From Bacteroidales bacterium (lineage in GTDB: Bacteria > Bacteroidota > Bacteroidia > Bacteroidales > JAADJA01): DNA of 13,127 bases. The position numbers and the translations under genes are program-made. The notes under the pieces were generated by a model. It was given only the letters and a program-made list of their open reading frames with translations. It had not been told where the DNA came from and made no database searches. Position 1 is the first letter of the stretch. The number at the start of each line of letters is the position of its first letter. The stretch spans positions 1-13,127 of the forward strand of contig JAOZLR010000022.1 of assembly GCA_029934735.1 (NCBI GenBank), read 5' to 3'. This document shows, one piece after another, positions 7,044-13,127 of the stretch.

Positions 7044-8066
7044 CTATTTGATAAGGAATGTAAACCTGTCAAAGTTTTTCAATGCTATTCCCGTACCTCT
7101 TGCCACAGCCCTCAATGGGTCCTCGGCAACGTGAACCGGAAGTTTTGTTTTAAGATGTATTCTTTTGTCAAGACCTCTAAGCATAGAGCCACCACCAGCC
7201 AGATAAATACCGGTTCTGAATATATCAGCCGACAGTTCAGGAGGTGTCATCTCCAGAGCGTGAAGTACGGCAGCCTCAATTTTTGATATTGATTTGTCGA
7301 GACAATGTGCTATTTCAGAATAGTTTACTTTTATTTCCTTGGGAATACCTGTCAGCATATCCCTGCCGTGAACAGCATATTCTTCCGGGGGATTATCAAT
7401 CTCAGTCATAGCTGCACCAACTTCAATTTTTATTCTTTCGGATGTTCTTTCACCAATATTGATATTGTGTTGCTTACGCATATACTCCTCAATGTCGGAG
7501 TTGAAGTCATCACCTGCAATTCTGATAGATTTATTATTCACTATACCGCCGAGTGCAATAACTGCGATTTCGCTTGTGCCACCACCAATATCAATAATCA
7601 TATTGCCCGTTGGCTCCATAACATCTATTCCAATTCCAATAGCCGCAGCCATTGGCTCATGGATGAGCTTAACATCTTTGGCTCCTGCTTGTTCGGCAGA
7701 ATCCCTGACCGCCCTTTCCTCCACTTCTGTTATACCAGATGGAATACAAATAACCATTTTAAGGGCAGGAGGAAACAATGGCTTTTTAGACCAAATCATC
7801 TTAATCATCTCCCTAATCATAAACTCTGCTGATTGGAAATCGGCAATAACACCATCACGCAGAGGACGGATGGTCTTGATATTTTCGTGGGTTTTGCCAT
7901 GCATCATCATAGCTTTCTTGCCAACAGCAATAATCCTGCCTGTGTTTCTTTCTATTGCCACAATAGAAGGCTCATCAAGCACGACCTTGTCATTGTAAAT
8001 GATAATGGTATTTGCCGTTCCAAGGTCAATAGCAATATCTTTGGTGAAGAATGAAAATAAGCCCAT
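7044..8066 (-). CDS. mreB: Rod shape-determining actin homologue MreB
   Basis: This 340-residue protein is of normal MreB length. The hydrophobic start MGLFSFF fits the membrane-binding N-terminus. The actin-fold nucleotide motifs are all present: phosphate-1 DIAIDLGTANT (10-20), the catalytic glutamate E137 in HEPMAAAIG, phosphate-2 IDIGGGTSEIAVI (158-170) and the adenosine motif IYLAGGGSMLRGL near 287-299. MreB polymerises on the inner face of the membrane and steers lateral peptidoglycan synthesis with MreC, MreD, RodA and PBP2, which implies a cell that is rod-shaped at some stage. The gene begins 14 bases after the purH stop, so it is very likely co-transcribed with purH. The sequence before the ATG is A/T-only, with no SD. 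Confidence 0.98.
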   Translation of the reverse strand: MGLFSFFTKDIAIDLGTANTIIIYNDKVVLDEPSIVAIERNTGRIIAVGKKAMMMHGKTHENIKTIRPLRDGVIADFQSAEFMIREMIKMIWSKKPLFPPALKMVICIPSGITEVEERAVRDSAEQAGAKDVKLIHEPMAAAIGIGIDVMEPTGNMIIDIGGGTSEIAVIALGGIVNNKSIRIAGDDFNSDIEEYMRKQHNINIGERTSERIKIEVGAAMTEIDNPPEEYAVHGRDMLTGIPKEIKVNYSEIAHCLDKSISKIEAAVLHALEMTPPELSADIFRTGIYLAGGGSMLRGLDKRIHLKTKLPVHVAEDPLRAVARGTGIALKNFDRFTFLIK

Positions 8067-8080
8067 ATTTTTTAATATTT

Positions 8081-9595
8081 TTAATGTTTAAAATGACGTA
8101 CACCTGTAAATACCATACTCATATTATGTTCGTCGCAATATTCAATTGAGTTTTTATCTCTGATTGACCCCCCGGGTTGAATAACAGCCATAATGCCTGC
8201 TTTATCAGCAATTTCAACCGAATCGGCAAACGGAAAAAATGCATCCGAAGCCATCACTGCACCTTTAAGGTCGAATCCAAACGACTTTGCTTTCTCAATT
8301 GCCTGTTTCAGTGCGTCAACCCTTGATGTTTGCCCAACTCCGCTTGCACACAACTTTTTGTTTTTTACCAATACTATTGTATTGGATTTTGTATGCTTCA
8401 CAACCTTATTTGCAAACAACAGGTCTTCAATTTCATAACGTGAAGGCGCAAGTTTTGTTACAATTTTCAGGTCTTCTTCTGTTTCAGTCTTCAAATCTCC
8501 GTCCTGCATAATAACTCCGTTCATCACCGACCTGAATTGTTTTACAGGGAAATCATATGATTTCTTTTGCAAAATTATTCTATTTTTCTTTGACTTAAGC
8601 AGATCCAGTGCTTTATTATCATATCCGGGGGCTATAATTATTTCAAAGAAAAGACTATTAATATCTGCTGCTGTCTCTTCATCCACTTCCCGATTAGTGA
8701 TTAAAACACCGCCAAATGCTGAAACCGGATCTCCCGCTAGTGCATCCTTCCAGGCATCAATGAGTTTCTCTCTTGTTGCAATTCCACAGGCATTGTTATG
8801 TTTCAGTACGGCAAAGGTGGGTTCGTCGAATTCCTTGATCAGATTAATGGCAGCATCCAGATCGCCAATATTATTATATGAAATGGCTTTCCCATGAATT
8901 TGTTCAAACACCTCTTCCAGATTGCCAAAAAACAGGCCTTTTTGATGAGGATTTTCGCCATAACGTAGAACTGTGGATTTTGTAAAGCTTTGCTTGAATG
9001 CAATATCTTCATCCCCGTTGAAGTAATTAAAAATAGCTGTATCGTAATGCGATGAAACATTAAACGCCTGAGTTGCAAAATGTTTTCTGTCTTCTATATC
9101 AGAACTGCCGTTTTTCTCATCAAGAAGTTTGATAAGGTCATCGTATTGTGAAAAAGATGGTACGATAATAACATCTTTATAATTTTTTGCTGCCGCTCTT
9201 ATCAAAGAAATACCGCCAATATCAATTTTTTCAATTATTTCGGCTTCATTATCAGTTGAAGCTACTGTCTCTTCAAAGGGATAGAGATCAACAATTACAA
9301 GGTCTATTTCGGGAATGTCATATTCGGCAAATTGATTCATGTCATTCTCATTTCCCCTGCGCCCGAGAATGCCACCGAAAACTTTCGGATGTAATGTCTT
9401 TACCCTGCCGCCAAGGATTGAAGGGTAGGAGGTAAGCGATTCCACAGTTGTAGCTTCGACACCTGATTTTGTAATAAAATCATAGGTTCCGCCTGTCGAA
9501 TAAATTCTGATATTCAATTTGCTGAGACGCTTTACAATTTCATCAAGCCTCTCTTTATGATAAACTGAAATAAGAGCACTATTTATTTTTTTCAT
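8081..9595 (-). CDS. purH: Bifunctional AICAR formyltransferase / IMP cyclohydrolase
   Basis: This 504-residue protein matches full-length PurH and catalyses the last two steps of de novo purine synthesis: formylation of AICAR by 10-formyl-THF, then ring closure to IMP. The N-terminal IMP cyclohydrolase (MGS-like fold, about 1-195) shows STGGT (33-37), KTLHP (66-70) and IDIGGISLIRAAAKN (124-138). The C-terminal transformylase shows LRYGENPHQ (210-218), the catalytic K265-H266 in KHNNACG, GDPVSAFGG (288-296) and SDAFFPFADSVE near the end; it closes with GVRHFKH. The family form of the active-site motif is usually KHxNPCG, so NNACG is a mild variant. It is the first gene of the apparent purH-mreBCD unit, an order seen widely in Bacteroidota. 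The start is the ATG at 9595-9593. Confidence 0.98.
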   Translation of the reverse strand: MKKINSALISVYHKERLDEIVKRLSKLNIRIYSTGGTYDFITKSGVEATTVESLTSYPSILGGRVKTLHPKVFGGILGRRGNENDMNQFAEYDIPEIDLVIVDLYPFEETVASTDNEAEIIEKIDIGGISLIRAAAKNYKDVIIVPSFSQYDDLIKLLDEKNGSSDIEDRKHFATQAFNVSSHYDTAIFNYFNGDEDIAFKQSFTKSTVLRYGENPHQKGLFFGNLEEVFEQIHGKAISYNNIGDLDAAINLIKEFDEPTFAVLKHNNACGIATREKLIDAWKDALAGDPVSAFGGVLITNREVDEETAADINSLFFEIIIAPGYDNKALDLLKSKKNRIILQKKSYDFPVKQFRSVMNGVIMQDGDLKTETEEDLKIVTKLAPSRYEIEDLLFANKVVKHTKSNTIVLVKNKKLCASGVGQTSRVDALKQAIEKAKSFGFDLKGAVMASDAFFPFADSVEIADKAGIMAVIQPGGSIRDKNSIEYCDEHNMSMVFTGVRHFKH

Positions 9596-9620
9596 TTACT
9601 GTTGCATTATGAGATTAAAC

Positions 9621-9630
9621 TAAACGTTTA
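9621..9630. promoter_or_regulatory. PurR/LacI-like palindrome TAAACGTTTA upstream of purH
   Basis: A perfect 10-base palindrome lies 26-35 bases before the purH ATG. Its AAACGTTT core is the same as the core of the gammaproteobacterial PurR operator, and a central CG is common to LacI-family sites. Its position fits an operator near the transcription start. No regulator gene is in the window, and a short A/T-rich palindrome may arise by chance. Confidence 0.3.
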
Positions 9631-9648
9631 CTAATTCTTAACACATAC

Positions 9649-9678
9649 TTGCCTGCAACACTTCGTAAGTTTGCCTGC
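9649..9678 (+). repeat. Short direct repeat TTGCCTGC in the purH/permease gap
   Basis: TTGCCTGC occurs at 9649-9656 and again at 9671-9678, 22 bases apart start to start. The local G+C content is higher than in the rest of the gap. The second copy is also part of the inverted repeat at 9670-9703. Confidence 0.45.
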
Positions 9679-9703
9679 CTGAACGCTAAGGTTGGGAGGC
9701 AAA
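9670..9703. repeat. Inverted repeat able to form a hairpin, purH/permease gap
   Basis: TTTGCCTGCC (9670-9679) and GGGAGGCAAA (9694-9703) are 10-base arms with one mismatch around a 14-base loop. On the plus strand the hairpin ends in a run of A and on the minus strand it begins with T, so it does not have the T-tail of an intrinsic terminator in a useful place; both flanking genes point away from it. It may be a remnant of a dispersed intergenic repeat or part of a 5' leader. The rest of 9596-9886 holds no gene that I can support. Confidence 0.4.
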
Positions 9704-9886
9704 AAGCAAGATTGTTTAGAAGAAGTTAATTCTCGATAGAAATCTACGAATGAACCCGAAAACTTAAGCGAGTAAATGCCTGATTTCTTTCGGAATAAAA
9801 ACAGCCACAAAGTAACAATTAAATTCTATTCAATTATTCAAAGGTTTATCTTATTTTTACACAATCTTTTTTGATAACTTACTATT

Positions 9887-11137
9887 ATGTTAATCTTTTT
9901 AAAATTATTCAGAGAAAGCTATCGTTTCGCAATACAATCGATAGTTATAAATAAGGTTAGAACGCTACTTTCATTGCTTGGCATTACTATCGGTATATTC
10001 TCTGTTATCTCTGTACTAACAATTTTCGATTCTATGGAGATTGCAGTCCGCTCAAGTATTAATAGTCTTGGAAGTAATGTCCTTTTTATTCAGAAATGGC
10101 CATGGATAATGGATGGAAATGTTGCCTGGTGGAAGATAATGAAGCGGCCTGAGCCGTCATTAAGGGATATGAAGCAAATACAAAAACGAAGTACAGCATC
10201 CGAAAAAAGTGCTTTTTTGTTTGGAATCAGCCGTACAGTAAAATATAAGAGTAACAGCATTGAGGATGTAGGAGTGCTTGCAGTTTCACATGATTATGAC
10301 TATGTTATGCCTTTCGACCTTAAAGATGGGCGCTATTTTACGCTTTTGGAGTCGCAAGCCGGAAGGAATGTTGCGATTATCGGTGCAGAGATATCCGAAA
10401 ATCTTTATGAAGGACTTAATCCCATTGGCCGTACAATAAAAATATTCGGAAGTAAGCTGAAGGTTATCGGGCTGATGAAAAAGCAAGGTGATGATATGTT
10501 TGGCAATACTAATGACGACAGAGTTATCATCCCTGTTAACTATGCCCGGAGTTTTGTGAATATGCAAAAAATTGGCGGTTCGATAATTGTGATGGCAAAG
10601 CCAATGGTAAGCAATGATGAACTGAAAGATGAACTGACAGGCATCTTGCGATCCGTTAGAAAGCTAAAACCCAATGCTGAAGATGATTTTGCAATAAATG
10701 AGACTAGCATAATATCACAGGGGTTCGATGAAATTTTTGCAGTTTTTGCTATGGTGGGATGGATTGTCGGAGGATTCTCTTTACTTGTTGGCGGATTTGG
10801 AATTGCAAATATTATGTTTGTTTCGGTTAAGGAGCGTACAAATCAGATAGGGATACAGATGGCTTTAGGGGCTAAAAGGTTTTTTATCCTTTTTCAGTTT
10901 CTTTTCGAATCGGTATTTCTTTCACTGTTAGGAGGACTGATTGGCCTTTTGATAATTTATTCACTTATTTTAATTTCAAACACTTATGATATAATTCCAT
11001 TTCCGTTGAAACTTACAACAGGCAATATAATTATCAGTATTTCAGTATCTGGTGTTATCGGACTGGTTGCTGGAATTATTCCATCATGGTCAGCTTCGCG
11101 TCTCGATCCGGTTGAGGCAATGAGAACAACTTTTTAA
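9887..11137 (+). CDS. ABC transporter permease, MacB/FtsX family
   Basis: This 416-residue protein has the standard MacB-type layout: a first membrane helix (about 28-48), a periplasmic MacB_PCD domain (about 49-280) and three C-terminal helices (about 285-310, 333-362, 380-400) forming the FtsX domain. Family motifs are NKVRTLLSLLGITIGIFSV (22-40) at the N-terminus, VKERTNQIGIQMALGAK (314-330) on the cytoplasmic coupling side, and PSWSASRLDPVEAMR (399-413) at the end. Such permeases pair with a separate LolD/MacB-like ATPase to move lipoproteins, peptides or drugs, or to pass force across the envelope; the substrate here cannot be told. No ATPase gene or membrane-fusion protein is adjacent, so it is a lone permease. 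It is divergent from purH and on the same strand as recJ, 119 bases upstream of it. The ATG at 9887 gives the expected N-terminus. Confidence 0.93.
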   Translation: MLIFLKLFRESYRFAIQSIVINKVRTLLSLLGITIGIFSVISVLTIFDSMEIAVRSSINSLGSNVLFIQKWPWIMDGNVAWWKIMKRPEPSLRDMKQIQKRSTASEKSAFLFGISRTVKYKSNSIEDVGVLAVSHDYDYVMPFDLKDGRYFTLLESQAGRNVAIIGAEISENLYEGLNPIGRTIKIFGSKLKVIGLMKKQGDDMFGNTNDDRVIIPVNYARSFVNMQKIGGSIIVMAKPMVSNDELKDELTGILRSVRKLKPNAEDDFAINETSIISQGFDEIFAVFAMVGWIVGGFSLLVGGFGIANIMFVSVKERTNQIGIQMALGAKRFFILFQFLFESVFLSLLGGLIGLLIIYSLILISNTYDIIPFPLKLTTGNIIISISVSGVIGLVAGIIPSWSASRLDPVEAMRTTF

Positions 11138-11198
11138 ATATTTTATTACTCTTTTAATCTGTTAGTTATATAAACTTAGGCTGTTTTCACAAAAAATC

Positions 11199-11231
11199 TT
11201 GATAAATACAAACGAATATTCCATATCTTTA
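11199..11231 (+). promoter_or_regulatory. Candidate promoter of recJ
   Basis: TATCTTTA (11224-11231) is one mismatch from the Bacteroidota TAnnTTTG box and is preceded by TTG at 11199-11201 with a 22-base spacer, inside the 17-23 range. It ends 25 bases before the recJ GTG. A similar TATTTTTA followed by CAC lies at 9852-9859 before the permease gene. Confidence 0.35.
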
Positions 11232-11256
11232 CACTTTCAAAAAATCAAATTTTATT

Positions 11257-13011
11257 GTGAAACGTTGGGTATTAAAAAAGCAAGGTGAAAGTAGTGTAAT
11301 TAAGCACTTATCAGATGTACTGAACATAAATCCTACACTTGCCAGTTTACTTGCACAGCGTGATATTGAAACTTTTGATGAGGCAAAATCCTTTTTCCGG
11401 CCATCACTTGATGACCTTCACGACCCTTTCCTGATGAATGATATGAAGGTGGCTGTCGAACGTATTGAAGCTGCCATCCGCAAAGGGGAAAAAATACTTG
11501 TTTATGGCGATTATGATGTTGACGGTACTACTGCTGTTGCACTTGTTTATTCTTTCTTTAGAAGCTATTATGATAACATTGATTTCTATATCCCGGACAG
11601 ATATGAAGAGGGTTATGGCATCTCATATAAGAGTATTGATTATGCAGCCGAAAATAATTTCTCGCTTGTAATTGTCTTAGACTGTGGAATAAAGGCTGTC
11701 GAAAAAATTGATTACGCAAAAAACAAAGGTATTGATTATATCATTGGCGACCACCACAGGCCTGGCGACACACTTCCTGATGCAGTTGCTGTGCTGGACC
11801 CTAAAAGAGTTGATAGCACTTATCCCTTTGATGAACTTTCAGGCTGCGGCGTGGGGTTTAAACTTGTTCAGGCTTTTGTACAAAAAAACAATATTCCTTT
11901 CACTACTATTAAAAAATACCTTGATCTTGTTGTTGTAAGTATAGCTTCGGATATTGTTAAAATTACTGGCGAAAACAGGATCTTATCCTATTTTGGATTA
12001 AAGTTGGTTAATAGTAACCCAAGGCCTGGAATAGAAGCTATTTTGAAATTCAGCAATGTCTCAAAGAAGAATGATAATAATAACGGCGAGCCAGCTTTTA
12101 CTAAAAATATGACCATTAGTGATCTGGTTTTTCTTGTTGGTCCGAGAATTAATGCAGCCGGCCGGATTGAAGATGCCGAAAATTCAGTCAAACTTTTAAT
12201 TGTCAAGTCGCTTGAAGATGCGGAGGGACTTGCAAAACAAATTGATGACTTCAATACCGAAAGAAAAAATCTTGATTTCCAGATAACTCTTGAGGCTCAT
12301 GAAATGATAAACAACGATAAAAAACTTCTTGAAGCAAAGACAACCGTTGTTTATAATGAATCGTGGCATAAAGGGGTAATAGGAATTGTTGCTTCAAGGT
12401 TAATTGAGTCTTTTTACCGGCCTACAGTGGTTCTAACAAAGTCGAATGGCCTGATAACAGGGTCAGCAAGGTCGGTTAAAGATTTTGATGTTTATGATGC
12501 GGTAGATGCCTGCAGCGACCTGCTTGAGCATTTCGGAGGTCATAAATATGCCGCCGGGCTTTCTCTTAAGCCGGAGAATCTTGTTGCTTTCCAGAAAAGA
12601 TTTGAAGAGTATGTTGCATCAACAATTCAGGAGAATATGCTAACTCCGGAGATAGAGATTGATGCAAAAATTTGTCTTAATGATATTAACAGAAAGTTTT
12701 TCAGAATACTTAAACAATTTGCACCTTTTGGCCCGGGAAATATGTCGCCCATATTTATGACTGAGAATGTTATTGATACGGGGTTTTCGCGAATTGTGGG
12801 GAAAAATCATTTGAAATTTGATGTTGTTCACCCTCATATAAGAGGTTATCCTATCTCTGCAATTGCTTTTCAGCAAAGTGACTCCTACGATATCGTCAAG
12901 GCTGGTCCGTTTAATATAACCTACCATATTGAGGAAAATGAATGGAACGGAGTCGTCAAGCTTCAGCTTAATATTATGGATATTAAACCTATGAAAGAAG
13001 TTGGGGATTAG
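11257..13011 (+). CDS. recJ: Single-stranded-DNA-specific 5'-3' exonuclease RecJ
   Basis: The 584-residue protein is of usual RecJ length. RecJ degrades single-stranded DNA 5' to 3' in RecF-pathway recombination, mismatch repair and base-excision repair, using two metal ions. The DHH domain shows YGDYDVDGTTA with D85, D87 and D89, LDCG with D142, GDHH with D165-H166-H167, and PRINAAGR (296-303). The DHHA1 domain contains SWHKGVIGIVASR and the GGH motif with H429 in FGGHKYAAG. The C-terminal OB-fold begins near FAPFGPGN (488-495). All catalytic residues I would expect are present. The start is GTG at 11257, giving MKRWVLK, the normal N-terminus of Bacteroidota RecJ. No SD is visible. It could be partly co-transcribed with the permease, but a candidate promoter lies in the gap. 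Confidence 0.97.
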   Translation: MKRWVLKKQGESSVIKHLSDVLNINPTLASLLAQRDIETFDEAKSFFRPSLDDLHDPFLMNDMKVAVERIEAAIRKGEKILVYGDYDVDGTTAVALVYSFFRSYYDNIDFYIPDRYEEGYGISYKSIDYAAENNFSLVIVLDCGIKAVEKIDYAKNKGIDYIIGDHHRPGDTLPDAVAVLDPKRVDSTYPFDELSGCGVGFKLVQAFVQKNNIPFTTIKKYLDLVVVSIASDIVKITGENRILSYFGLKLVNSNPRPGIEAILKFSNVSKKNDNNNGEPAFTKNMTISDLVFLVGPRINAAGRIEDAENSVKLLIVKSLEDAEGLAKQIDDFNTERKNLDFQITLEAHEMINNDKKLLEAKTTVVYNESWHKGVIGIVASRLIESFYRPTVVLTKSNGLITGSARSVKDFDVYDAVDACSDLLEHFGGHKYAAGLSLKPENLVAFQKRFEEYVASTIQENMLTPEIEIDAKICLNDINRKFFRILKQFAPFGPGNMSPIFMTENVIDTGFSRIVGKNHLKFDVVHPHIRGYPISAIAFQQSDSYDIVKAGPFNITYHIEENEWNGVVKLQLNIMDIKPMKEVGD

Positions 13012-13066
13012 ACGGATTTAAGATGTTTTATTGCCTTTATAAATTAAATGAGATGGCAGACCAATA

Positions 13067-13127
13067 ATGGACGGATTTACTCATATTATGGCTAGTTTAG
13101 GTTATGAAAACCCTATAGCTGAGGCCT
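13067..13127 (+). CDS. Possible start of an unidentified gene, cut by window edge
   Basis: From the ATG at 13067 the frame is open for 20 codons to the window end, reading MDGFTHIMASLGYENPIAEA. An in-frame stop (TGA, 13049-13051) lies just upstream, so the start would be at this ATG. It lies 55 bases after recJ on the same strand. The peptide is too short for me to recognise a family, and an open frame of this length can occur by chance. Confidence 0.25.
   Translation, partial: MDGFTHIMASLGYENPIAEA

Noticed and set aside
7305..7998. Two long open frames on the plus strand (175 and 179 codons) inside mreB
   Set aside because: They are antisense to a strongly conserved gene, overlap each other, and their translations show no family pattern; they arise from mreB codon structure.
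13011..13079. GACGGATTTA twice (13011-13020 and 13070-13079), as possible attachment sites
   Set aside because: A 10-base repeat 59 bases apart, one copy overlapping the recJ stop, with no integrase or tRNA nearby; most likely chance.

Overview
The window is AT-rich chromosomal DNA from a member of the Bacteroidota, probably an environmental or marine Bacteroidales/Cytophagales-type lineage. The evidence is the purH-mreB-mreC-mreD gene order, a Bacteroidota-style lone MacB/FtsX permease, a secreted M14 carboxypeptidase with the C-terminal modules typical of type IX secretion substrates, few Shine-Dalgarno sequences, and promoter-like TAnnTTTG boxes. The genus cannot be read from the sequence.

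Layout. Positions 1-9595 are read entirely from the minus strand. In transcription order they hold purH (purine synthesis), mreB, mreC and mreD (rod-shape elongasome), a 1165-residue soluble hybrid-less histidine kinase with seven PAS domains, and the first 604 codons of a secreted zinc carboxypeptidase that runs off the left edge. From about 9600 to 9886 lies a divergent intergenic region with a PurR-like palindrome and a small inverted/direct repeat. From 9887 the plus strand carries an ABC transporter permease of the MacB/FtsX type, then recJ (single-strand-specific exonuclease), then about 115 bases at the right edge with a possible but unproven start of another gene.

How the genes fit together. 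purH, mreB, mreC and mreD look like one transcription unit: 14 bases separate purH from mreB, 99 separate mreB from mreC, and mreD overlaps mreC by 11 bases with a strong Shine-Dalgarno inside mreC. The usual Bacteroidota partners mrdA (PBP2) and rodA do not follow mreD; the sensor kinase takes that position. The kinase has no response regulator beside it. The permease has no ATPase gene beside it.

No convincing undescribed multi-gene system is visible. The most interesting points are the seven-PAS orphan kinase in the slot normally held by mrdA/rodA, the translational coupling signal at mreC/mreD, the operator-like palindrome before purH, and the multi-module carboxypeptidase.
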